Assembly (NCBI GenBank): GCA_002385545.1
Contig: DGDR01000223.1
Coordinates: 1-11,519 of the forward strand
DNA: 11,519 nucleotides
Reading direction: 5' to 3'
From: Clostridium sp. UBA3947
GTDB lineage: Bacteria > Bacillota > Clostridia > Clostridiales > Clostridiaceae
Below are positions 1 through 6,755 of this stretch, piece by piece (the stretch's first letter is position 1; the number at the start of each line of letters is the position of its first letter). The notes under the pieces are model-generated. The model saw only the letters and a program-made list of their open reading frames with translations. It was not told the DNA's origin and ran no database searches. The translations under genes and the position numbers were made by a program.

Positions 1-135
1 AGATGTGTATAAGAGTGATACTCAACATGATACCCAGTAGCTGCAGTCATCTGTAACCAGCCGCCATACTCAGTCGCCATACACAGCTACCGCAGCCATC
101 AACCGTAACCACTAACCATACCCGACAACTGTAGT
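1..135. other. C-rich, repeat-like window edge with Tn5 mosaic-end match
   Basis: The first 15 bases (AGATGTGTATAAGAG) equal the first 15 of the 19-base Tn5/Nextera mosaic end; the match stops before the final ACAG. The following bases to about 135 are much richer in C (32 of 60 G+C in 61-120) than the AT-rich DNA after them, and contain degenerate repeats: CAGCCGCCATACT (58-70) beside CAGTCGCCATACA (71-83), and GCAGTCATC..GTAACC (43-58) echoed by GCAGCCATC..CGTAACC (92-110). No convincing reading frame is visible. The likeliest explanation is leftover library adapter and low-quality or chimeric sequence at a contig end; a genuine short repeat is the alternative. Confidence 0.5.
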
Positions 136-449
136 AATTCTGGCTATTATAACTTATTTTTGAAATTAAATTCGTTAACTATTTGCTGAAATATAATGAG
201 ATAGATGTTTAGAAGTTAGATGTTTGGTACTTCAACTATGGATACTAGATAACAGTTTGAATAATTTAAGTTGTGGTTATATTGGATTATGGCGTAATAA
301 GACTACCGCGCAACCGATAAAAAGATGATATCTTAAAAGTGATTTAAATTATAAGTATAAATGGATAGAAAATCTCAAAAGTAGAAAAAATATATATAAG
401 CAAAATAATCCAGATTTCGATTGTAGTGGAATGAATTAAGGAATATTCG

Positions 450-478
450 TTGCAATATATTACAAGATTCGATATAAT
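450..478 (+). promoter_or_regulatory. Predicted sigma-A promoter of the polysaccharide operon
   Basis: A -35 box TTGCAA (450-455, 4 of 6 to consensus) is followed, after a 17-base spacer, by a perfect -10 box TATAAT (473-478). Transcription would start near G485 and give a leader of about 64 nt before the GTG start at 549. This is the best-formed promoter I see upstream of the first gene, and it faces the all-plus-strand gene series. Confidence 0.6.
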
Positions 479-533
479 TAATTTGGACTTATGAGTCAGA
501 TATATGGGATTTTTCATGATTTTAATGTTTTAG

Positions 534-542
534 AGGAAGGAG
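534..542 (+). promoter_or_regulatory. Ribosome binding site supporting the GTG start at 549
   Basis: AGGAAGGAG lies 6 bases before GTG 549, a strong SD at good spacing, which favours GTG over the in-frame ATG at 588. The ATG at 588 has its own weaker SD-like GAGGAA at 582-587, directly abutting it. Confidence 0.6.
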
Positions 543-548
543 AAAAAA

Positions 549-1202
549 GTGAGCGAAATAAGGACAAATAACGAAGGAAACGAGGAAATGAATAAAAGTT
601 TTAGCTACTTTTTTATTAAAAGAATTATTGATTTAGTTTTTTCTATTTTAGGTATTATTCTTTTAAGTCCTATCATGTTGATTACAGCTATTGCTATCAA
701 AATCGAATCAAAAGGTCCTGTAATATTTTCTCAAATTAGAGTTGGGAAAGATGGTAAGCATTTTAAAATGTATAAATTTCGTTCAATGGTACAAAATGCA
801 GAAGAGTTGAAAGAAAAGCTTCTAAGCCAAAATGAAATGTCCGGTCCTATGTTTAAGATGAAGGAGGACCCAAGAATAACAAAGGTTGGTAAGTTTATAA
901 GAAAGACTAGTATCGATGAGCTTCCTCAATTATTTAATGTTATCAAGGGAGATATGTCCTTGGTTGGACCGAGACCTAATTTGCCTAAGGAAGTAGCTCA
1001 ATTTAGTGAATATCATAAATTGAAGCTCAAGGCTAAACCAGGATTAACTTGCTATTGGCAGGTTATGGGTAGGAACAGTATTGGTTTTGAAGAATGGATG
1101 GAATTGGATATAAAATACATTCGTGAGAGAAGTATATGGCTTGATTTGAAGTTGATTTTTAGAACTTTTTTTGTCTTATTCGGAGATAAGAATGCGAGAT
1201 AG
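549..1202 (+). CDS. Undecaprenyl-phosphate sugar phosphotransferase (priming enzyme)
   Basis: This is a small (217 aa) membrane phosphoglycosyl transferase of the bacterial sugar transferase family (PglC/WcaJ C-terminal type). It moves a sugar 1-phosphate from a UDP-sugar to undecaprenyl phosphate at the inner face of the membrane and so starts repeat-unit assembly. Residues about 20-50 form a hydrophobic segment with a Ser-Pro break (S40-P41), as in the re-entrant helix of monotopic members. The core follows: KFRSM (76-80), the catalytic Asp-Glu pair in SIDELPQ (D123, E124), LVGPRP (138-143) and KPGLT-x2-WQ (163-171). The N-terminal half of the large WcaJ/WbaP form is absent. The start is GTG with a strong SD; an in-frame ATG at 588 would remove 13 mainly charged residues. 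The sugar used cannot be told from sequence; hexose (Glc, Gal) or an N-acetyl sugar are all possible. It is the first gene after the promoter. Confidence 0.92.
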   Translation: MSEIRTNNEGNEEMNKSFSYFFIKRIIDLVFSILGIILLSPIMLITAIAIKIESKGPVIFSQIRVGKDGKHFKMYKFRSMVQNAEELKEKLLSQNEMSGPMFKMKEDPRITKVGKFIRKTSIDELPQLFNVIKGDMSLVGPRPNLPKEVAQFSEYHKLKLKAKPGLTCYWQVMGRNSIGFEEWMELDIKYIRERSIWLDLKLIFRTFFVLFGDKNAR

Positions 1203-1240
1203 TACAAACAAAGTTGTTTGAATATATAAAGAAATATTCT

Positions 1241-1319
1241 TGCTTGTAGATACTGGGAATGCTTTGTATGCATTGAAATGGCTTATTAGTTACAAGAAGC
1301 AGGTGCTACAAGCATTTTT
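1241..1319 (+). promoter_or_regulatory. Terminator-like stem-loop in the gap before the epimerase
   Basis: TGCTTGTAG (1241-1249) and CTACAAGCA (1306-1314) form a perfect 9-bp inverted repeat closing a 56-base loop, directly followed by five T (1315-1319). Inside the loop, AATGC (1258-1262) and GCATT (1270-1274) could form a second small stem. The 3' arm can also fold locally (1301-1307 with 1311-1317, including G-U pairs), which would exclude the long stem. This resembles an attenuator or processing site between the priming gene and the sugar-nucleotide genes. The large loop makes a simple intrinsic terminator doubtful, and no riboswitch class is recognised. Confidence 0.35.
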
Positions 1320-1356
1320 GCCTGTTATTAAAAGTAAAAAAGAAAGTGGGAATTTT

Positions 1357-2388
1357 ATGTATAATGTTGACTTGAATAATAAAACAATCCTTATCACGGG
1401 GGTAGCTGGATTTATCGGATCTTACCTTGTTAAGCGATTGTTTTCTGAATTTGAAGGAATAAAAATAGTAGGTATCGACAATATGAACGATTACTATGAT
1501 GTGCGATTAAAAAAGGCACGTTTAAAGGAAATTGAGAATGAGGGGAATTTTAAGTTCATAAAAGGCTCTATTGCTGATAAAGAATTGATTTTAGCTGTTT
1601 TTGATGAATATAGACCACAGGTGGTTGTTAATTTAGCAGCTCAGGCAGGTGTTCGTTATTCGATTACTAACCCGGATGCTTATATTGAATCCAACATTGT
1701 GGGCTTTTTTAATGTATTAGAGGGTTGTCGTCATTATCCTGTAGAACATTTGGTGTATGCATCAAGTTCATCTGTTTATGGTAACAATAAAAAAGTTCCT
1801 TATTCTACAGATGATAAGGTTGATAATCCTATAAGTCTTTATGCCGCAACAAAGAAATCTAATGAGTTGATGGCTTATTCATATAGTAAACTATTTGGTA
1901 TACCTGCAACTGGCTTGCGATTTTTTACAGTGTATGGTCCAGCTGGTCGTCCAGACATGGCATATTTTGGCTTCACAAACAAGCTTCTTGCTGGCGAGAA
2001 AATTCAGATTTTTAACTATGGTAACTGTAAACGAGATTTTACTTACATCGATGATATTATCACAGGTGTGGTAAATGTTATGCAAAAGACGCCAGAGAAA
2101 GATGAGGCGGGAGTGAAGTACAAGGTCTACAATATAGGCAATAATAAACCTGAGAATTTATTGGACTTTGTGGATATACTTCAGCAGGAACTTGTAAGGG
2201 CGAAGGTGTTACCTGAAGACTACGACTTTGAAGCTCATAAGGAATTGGTTCCTATGCAGCCTGGTGATGTTGAAATAACTTATGCCGATGTTGACGAGCT
2301 AGTGAAGGATTTTGGCTTTAAACCTTCTACATCATTAAGAGAAGGACTTAGAAAATTTGCAGAGTGGTATAAAGAGTTTTATATGTGA
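1357..2388 (+). CDS. UDP-glucuronate 4-epimerase (NAD-dependent, extended SDR)
   Basis: The 343-aa protein most likely interconverts UDP-glucuronate and UDP-galacturonate in the cytoplasm. It has an N-terminal Rossmann NAD-binding motif G15-V-A-G18-F-I-G21, the catalytic Y162-x3-K166 in LYAATKKS, a Ser-rich stretch SSSS (136-139), and the late motifs YGPAGRPDMA (193-202) and KRDFTYIDDI (225-234). GRPDMA with KRDFTYIDD is typical of glucuronate 4-epimerases rather than GalE. The frame stays open upstream to a TTG at 1240, but that extension (39 codons) lacks family similarity and overlaps a stem-loop. ATG 1357 places the first beta strand where the family has it, although its SD (GAAAGTGGG, 1342-1350) is weak. 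The UDP-glucose dehydrogenase gene next to it would supply the substrate. A general UDP-hexose 4-epimerase or a decarboxylating relative is less likely. Confidence 0.85.
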   Translation: MYNVDLNNKTILITGVAGFIGSYLVKRLFSEFEGIKIVGIDNMNDYYDVRLKKARLKEIENEGNFKFIKGSIADKELILAVFDEYRPQVVVNLAAQAGVRYSITNPDAYIESNIVGFFNVLEGCRHYPVEHLVYASSSSVYGNNKKVPYSTDDKVDNPISLYAATKKSNELMAYSYSKLFGIPATGLRFFTVYGPAGRPDMAYFGFTNKLLAGEKIQIFNYGNCKRDFTYIDDIITGVVNVMQKTPEKDEAGVKYKVYNIGNNKPENLLDFVDILQQELVRAKVLPEDYDFEAHKELVPMQPGDVEITYADVDELVKDFGFKPSTSLREGLRKFAEWYKEFYM

Positions 2389-2457
2389 TTAGAAAGTTTA
2401 GAAGGTGGATTGAACAATTTTATAGGATTATATAAGCATTAAGAAAGGAATTTTGCT

Positions 2458-3708
2458 ATGAAAAACATGAAGGATTTGGTTATTTCTGTTGCTGGTACTG
2501 GTTATGTGGGACTTTCTATTGCCACATTGCTTTCACAGAATCATAAAGTTTATGCAGTGGATATAGTTCCAGAAAAGGTGGAGTTAATTAATAAGAGAAA
2601 ATCTCCTATCATTGATAAGGAAATTGAAGAATATTTAGCAACTAAAGATTTAGATTTGACAGCAACTTTAGATGCGAAGGAAGCATATAGAAATTCTGAT
2701 TTTGTTGTGATTGCTGCTCCAACTAATTATGATAGTAAGAAGAATTTTTTTGATACGTCAGCAGTGGAGGCAGTTATTAAGTTGGTAATGGAGAGTAATC
2801 CTAATGCCATAATGGTTATTAAAAGCACTGTCCCTGTTGGATACACTGAAAGTATTAGAGAAAAGACTGGTAGCAAAAATATTATTTTTAGTCCTGAATT
2901 CTTACGTGAGGGAAGGGCACTCTATGATAATTTATATCCAAGCAGGATTATTGTAGGTACAGATGTTGATGATGAGCGCTTAATGGAAGCAGCTCGTACC
3001 TTTGCAGCACTTCTTCAGGAGGGAGCTGTTGCTGAGAATATTCCTACCCTCTTTATGGGATTTACTGAAGCTGAAGCAGTAAAGCTCTTTGCAAATACAT
3101 ATTTAGCTTTAAGAATCTCATTTTTCAATGAGCTTGATACTTATGCTGAACTAAAGGGTTTAGATACCAAACAGATTATTCAGGGAGTATGTCTTGATCC
3201 ACGTATTGGTGACCATTATAACAATCCTTCCTTTGGATATGGAGGATATTGCCTGCCTAAAGATACAAAGCAGTTATTAGCAAATTACGCAGATGTACCT
3301 GAAAATCTTATTGAAGCAATAGTAGAATCAAACCGAACACGAAAGGACTTTATTGCTGACCGAGTGCTACAGATGGCTGGATACTATACAGCAAATAGCG
3401 AATGGAATGCAAGCAAAGAAAAAACTGTGATTATTGGAGTTTTCCGTTTAACAATGAAGTCTAATTCAGATAACTTCCGCCATAGTTCTATCCAAGGAAT
3501 TATGAAGCGTATTAAAGCAAAGGGAGCCACTGTAATTATATATGAACCAACTCTAGAGGATGGTACTACCTTCTTTGGCAGTAAAGTAGTTAATGATTTA
3601 GAGCTGTTTAAGAAATCTTGTGACTCTATAATTGCAAATCGATATGATGCTTGTTTAGATGATGTAAAGGAAAAAGTTTATACTAGAGATATTTTCCAGA
3701 GGGATTAG
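2458..3708 (+). CDS. ugd: UDP-glucose 6-dehydrogenase
   Basis: This enzyme oxidises UDP-glucose twice with NAD+ to UDP-glucuronate. The 416-aa length fits the family (about 390-450). The N-terminal Rossmann motif is G13-T-G15-Y-V-G18, followed by KSTVPVG (122-128) and SPEFLREG (145-152). The central domain has EAVKLFANTYLALRISFFNE (206-225), containing the expected K209 and N213. The nucleophile is C265 in FGYGGYCLPKD (259-269). The C-terminal UDP-binding domain contains MKSNSDNFRHS (333-343), close to the family K-x-N-(S/T)-D-N-x-R pattern. ATG 2458 follows the SD AAAGGAA (2444-2450); ATG 2467 is a weaker in-frame alternative. It lies 69 nt after the epimerase, and together they form a UDP-Glc to UDP-GlcA to UDP-GalA branch. 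Activity on UDP-N-acetyl sugars or GDP-mannose is possible in related families but less likely given the UGDH-like central helix. Confidence 0.92.
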   Translation: MKNMKDLVISVAGTGYVGLSIATLLSQNHKVYAVDIVPEKVELINKRKSPIIDKEIEEYLATKDLDLTATLDAKEAYRNSDFVVIAAPTNYDSKKNFFDTSAVEAVIKLVMESNPNAIMVIKSTVPVGYTESIREKTGSKNIIFSPEFLREGRALYDNLYPSRIIVGTDVDDERLMEAARTFAALLQEGAVAENIPTLFMGFTEAEAVKLFANTYLALRISFFNELDTYAELKGLDTKQIIQGVCLDPRIGDHYNNPSFGYGGYCLPKDTKQLLANYADVPENLIEAIVESNRTRKDFIADRVLQMAGYYTANSEWNASKEKTVIIGVFRLTMKSNSDNFRHSSIQGIMKRIKAKGATVIIYEPTLEDGTTFFGSKVVNDLELFKKSCDSIIANRYDACLDDVKEKVYTRDIFQRD

Positions 3709-3725
3709 AATTATAGGAGGACAAA

Positions 3726-4727
3726 ATGATTATTACTAAAACGCCTTTTCGAATGTCTTTTTTTGGTGGCGGTACTGATATACCTGCCTACTTTATGGAG
3801 CATAATGGAGCAGTGTTATCAACTACATTTGATAAGTATTGCTATGTTATTGTGAGACATTTACCACGTTTTTTTAATTATTCAACGGAATTATCTTATT
3901 CTAAAATTGAGCGTGTAACTGAAGTAGGAGAAATTGATCATCCAGCTATTAGAAATGCAATGAAAATGCTTGATATGCATGAAATTCGTCTTACATACGA
4001 GGCTGATCTTCCTGCACGTTCTGGCTTAGGAACTAGTAGTTCTTTTGCTGTTGGTATGCTTAATGCCTTTTATGCATTGAAGGGAAAATATGTAGATAAG
4101 AAAAGGCTTGCTGATGAGGCTATTTATCTTGAACGTGTTCTTTGTAATGAAGCAGGTGGATGGCAAGATCAAATAGCAGCCTCCTTTGGTGGGCTTAATC
4201 GTATTAACTTTAATTCTGATGGCTACGAAGTATTGCCTATCATTATAAATCCCGAAAGAAAGCAACAATTAGAAAATAATCTATTAATGTTCTTTACCGG
4301 ATTTACAAGATTTTCAGCTGAAATTCAGGCAACCAATAATATGACTGCAAAGGATAAGATAAGACAATTAAAGGAAATGCATTCACTGGTAGATGAAGCA
4401 GAAAAAATTCTAGTAAATAAGAATTCCGATTTGGATGATTTTGGGAGATTACTCGATCATACATGGAAGTTAAAAAGACAAACAGGAAGTAAAATTTCAA
4501 CTAATACAATTGATGAATTATACGCTAGAGGTATTGAAGCTGGAGCCCTAGGTGGCAAGTTACTTGGAGCTGGTGGTGGAGGCTTTTTACTGTTTTATGT
4601 ACAACCAGAGTACAAGGATTCAGTAAAAGAAGCCATGAAGCACTTATTGCATGTACCATTTAAATTCGAAAATGGAGGTACAAGGGTTATTCATTATACT
4701 CCAGAATCTTATACCCCTAGAGAATAA
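3726..4727 (+). CDS. hddA: D-glycero-alpha-D-manno-heptose 7-phosphate kinase (GHMP family)
   Basis: This cytoplasmic GHMP-family kinase is expected to phosphorylate C1 of D-glycero-D-manno-heptose 7-phosphate with ATP, giving the alpha-1,7-bisphosphate. It has 333 aa, as usual for HddA. Family marks are PFRMSFFGGGTD (7-18), the ATP phosphate loop LPARSGLGTSSS (95-106), GGWQDQIAASFGG (144-156) with the likely catalytic D148, and the C-terminal glycine motif ALGGKLLGAGGGGF (274-287). The SD AGGAGG (3715-3720) lies 5 bases before ATG 3726, and the gap to ugd is 17 nt, so translation is probably coupled. The assignment to heptose rather than mevalonate, galactose or fucose kinase rests on the FGGGTD start and on the gmhA, gmhB and guanylyltransferase functions in the next two genes. 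Confidence 0.88.
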   Translation: MIITKTPFRMSFFGGGTDIPAYFMEHNGAVLSTTFDKYCYVIVRHLPRFFNYSTELSYSKIERVTEVGEIDHPAIRNAMKMLDMHEIRLTYEADLPARSGLGTSSSFAVGMLNAFYALKGKYVDKKRLADEAIYLERVLCNEAGGWQDQIAASFGGLNRINFNSDGYEVLPIIINPERKQQLENNLLMFFTGFTRFSAEIQATNNMTAKDKIRQLKEMHSLVDEAEKILVNKNSDLDDFGRLLDHTWKLKRQTGSKISTNTIDELYARGIEAGALGGKLLGAGGGGFLLFYVQPEYKDSVKEAMKHLLHVPFKFENGGTRVIHYTPESYTPRE

Positions 4728-4748
4728 TATATAGAACGGAGAAAAAGT

Positions 4749-6038
4749 ATGAAAGTAGTCATTATGGCTGGAGGTAAAGGAACTAGAATTACCTCTATAG
4801 CAAGGGATATACCTAAGCCGATGATAAAAATAGAGGGGAAGCCAGTTTTGGAGCATGAAATAGAATGTTTGAGAAATCAAGGCTTTGATGATATCATTCT
4901 AACTGTTAGTCACCTTGGACATATTATTACAGATTATTTTGGTGATGGTAGTGGAGTTTCTCCTAGTACTGGTAAACCTTTTGGTGTTAAAATTAAATAT
5001 TACTTTGAAGAAGAACCACTTGGAAATGCAGGAGCTTTATTTAAGATTAAAGATCAGTTAACTGAGGACTTCTTGCTATTAAATGGTGATGTAATGTTTG
5101 ATGTTGACTTTAATCGTTTTGTTAAGTACCACAAGGAAAAAGGTGGTTTAGTAACCCTTTTTACTCATCCTAACAATCATCCCTATGATAGTGGATTAAT
5201 TGTTGCAGACGATGAAGGAGTTGTTCATAAGTGGATTACTAAGGAGGAAGCTCGGACAGAATATTATAGAAATCGTGTCAATGCAGGTTTACATGTTATA
5301 TCACCAAAGGTTTTAGATAAGATAATAAATACTCAAAAGGTTGATTTAGATAGACAGCTACTTAAACCATTGGCTGGTAGCGGAAAAATGTTTGTGTATG
5401 ATAGTCCTGAATATGTTAAGGATATGGGGACTCCAGAACGCTATATGGCGGTTTGTAACGATTATCGTTTAGGAAAAGTAAAGGCTAAGAATTTGCAAAA
5501 TAAGCAGAAGGCAATATTTATTGATAGAGATGGAACGATAAATAAGTATGTTGGTTTTCTACGAAATATTAATGATTTTGAACTTCTACCGGGTGTTGCG
5601 GAGGCGATACGTTTAATTAATGAGTCTGGTTATTTAGTTATTGTGGTTACTAACCAGCCAGTTATTGCTCGTGGTGAAGTAACTAAAGCTGAACTAGAAC
5701 AGATTCACAACAAGATGGAAACATTGCTTGGCAATGAAGGAGCTTACGTGGATAGAATATACTATTGTCCACATCATCCTCATAAGGGTTATGAAGGCGA
5801 AATAGAAGAATATAAGATTGAATGTGAATGTAGAAAACCTAAGCCTGGATTGATTATGAAGGCAGCCAAGGATTATAATATAGATTTATCACAATCATGG
5901 ATGGTTGGTGATGGAGAAAATGATATAAGGGCTGGTTTATCAGCAGGGTGTAAAACTGCTTTAATAGGCCAAGAAGATTATGACCAAGATTTAAGTGTAA
6001 GTTCTTTATTGGATTTTGTGAAGGCTGTCTTGAAATAG
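4749..6038 (+). CDS. Fusion: heptose-1-P guanylyltransferase (HddC) + heptose bisphosphatase (GmhB)
   Basis: This 429-aa protein joins two enzymes of one pathway. Residues 1 to about 240 are a sugar nucleotidyltransferase: MAGGKGTR (6-13), PKPM (22-25), LGNAGAL (91-97) and the metal-binding LNGD (111-114). It is likely to make GDP-D-glycero-alpha-D-manno-heptose from heptose 1-phosphate and GTP. After a short Lys-rich linker (about 243-253) comes a HAD-IIIA phosphatase of the GmhB type. This has DxD in IDRDGT (D259, D261), TNQ (301-303), a zinc-binding set CPHHP (C340, H342) with CECRKPKPG (C359, C361), and VGDGENDI (386-393) with D388 and D392. It would remove the C7 phosphate of heptose 1,7-bisphosphate. 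Each half is full length with all key residues. The SD CGGAG (4737-4741) precedes ATG 4749, 21 nt after hddA. The nucleotide (GDP, not ADP) and the anomer are inferred from the HddA neighbour. Confidence 0.88.
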   Translation: MKVVIMAGGKGTRITSIARDIPKPMIKIEGKPVLEHEIECLRNQGFDDIILTVSHLGHIITDYFGDGSGVSPSTGKPFGVKIKYYFEEEPLGNAGALFKIKDQLTEDFLLLNGDVMFDVDFNRFVKYHKEKGGLVTLFTHPNNHPYDSGLIVADDEGVVHKWITKEEARTEYYRNRVNAGLHVISPKVLDKIINTQKVDLDRQLLKPLAGSGKMFVYDSPEYVKDMGTPERYMAVCNDYRLGKVKAKNLQNKQKAIFIDRDGTINKYVGFLRNINDFELLPGVAEAIRLINESGYLVIVVTNQPVIARGEVTKAELEQIHNKMETLLGNEGAYVDRIYYCPHHPHKGYEGEIEEYKIECECRKPKPGLIMKAAKDYNIDLSQSWMVGDGENDIRAGLSAGCKTALIGQEDYDQDLSVSSLLDFVKAVLK

Positions 6039-6065
6039 TAGAAATATATAACTACAGGAGGAGTT

Positions 6066-6725
6066 ATGGACAAATTAGATAGTAGACTACAAAGGTTTAT
6101 AGATTTGTTAATTACCCGATATCCTATATTAAAAACCGTAGAAAATAGCATTATAGATGGTTATTTACTTATGGAGGAATGTTATAAAAAAGGTGGAAAG
6201 CTACTAATAGCTGGTAATGGTGGGTCAGCTACAGATTCCGAGCATATTGCAGGAGAATTAATGAAGTCTTTTAAAATACCTAGGCCTGTTAGTAGTGAAT
6301 TGGCTAATAGGCTTAAAGAGATTGATCCTATTCGGGGAAGCCAACTGGCGGAGCATCTGCAAAGTCCTTTAACGGCAATACCATTAGTTGCCCACGAGGC
6401 TTTAACCACAGCTTATATAAACGATGTAGATGCCTATAGTGTTTTTGCTCAACAATTGCTGGGTTTTGGAAAAGAAGGAGATGTGTTTTTAGCCATTTCT
6501 ACCTCTGGTAATAGTAAGAATGTTATGTACGCAACAATAGTTGCTAGAGCCTTAGGTATAAAGGTCATTGGTTTAACTGGTGCTAAGGGTGGCGAACTAG
6601 CAGAAGTTGCAGATGTAACGGTAAAGGTACCAGAAGTAGAAACCTATATGATTCAAGAATTACATCTTCCAATATACCATTGTTGGTGTTTGATGCTGGA
6701 AGATAAGTTTTTTGGAAAAGAATAA
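6066..6725 (+). CDS. gmhA: D-sedoheptulose 7-phosphate isomerase
   Basis: This cytoplasmic SIS-domain isomerase converts sedoheptulose 7-phosphate to D-glycero-D-manno-heptose 7-phosphate, the entry step of heptose nucleotide synthesis. GNGGSATDSEHIAGEL (50-65) and the phosphate-binding STSGNS (145-150) are present. Against E. coli GmhA (from memory) the catalytic E65, Q172 and H180 match E64, Q197 and H205 here, with the same 8-residue Gln-His spacing in IQELHLPIYH. At 219 aa it is longer than the 192-aa E. coli enzyme. The excess is an insertion around residues 75-104 between the active-site Glu helix and the next strand. The SD AGGAGGAG (6056-6063) is very close to ATG 6066. It supplies the substrate for the kinase gene two places upstream, which completes the heptose set in three consecutive genes. 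Confidence 0.92.
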   Translation: MDKLDSRLQRFIDLLITRYPILKTVENSIIDGYLLMEECYKKGGKLLIAGNGGSATDSEHIAGELMKSFKIPRPVSSELANRLKEIDPIRGSQLAEHLQSPLTAIPLVAHEALTTAYINDVDAYSVFAQQLLGFGKEGDVFLAISTSGNSKNVMYATIVARALGIKVIGLTGAKGGELAEVADVTVKVPEVETYMIQELHLPIYHCWCLMLEDKFFGKE

Positions 6726-6755
6726 TGAATAATATACAGTAAGGAATAGATAGAA

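Larger units (their letters stand above)
136..548. other. AT-rich non-coding upstream region of the operon
   Basis: There is no credible gene in either direction: stops are frequent in all frames and no SD-linked start opens a reading frame until 549. The stretch holds a promoter at 450-478 and a short untranslated leader (about 485-548). It also holds a 9-base direct repeat TAGATGTTT at 202-210 and 217-225 (period 15), and a small palindrome GACT-TATG-AGTC at 486-497, just at the predicted transcription start. No terminator for an upstream gene is evident. Nothing else is recognised in 226-449. Confidence 0.6.

Noticed and set aside
1..135. CRISPR array or mobile-element end
   Set aside because: The repeats are degenerate, short and unevenly spaced; no spacer pattern, terminal inverted repeat or transposase gene is seen.
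122..150. Possible promoter CCGACA - 17 bases - TATTAT
   Set aside because: The -35 half lies in the suspect edge sequence and matches poorly; the promoter at 450-478 is better and closer to the first gene.
1205..1220. Hairpin CAAACA / TGTTTG just after the priming gene as a terminator
   Set aside because: The stem is AT-rich and no T run follows it (AATATATAAA), so it does not fit an intrinsic terminator.
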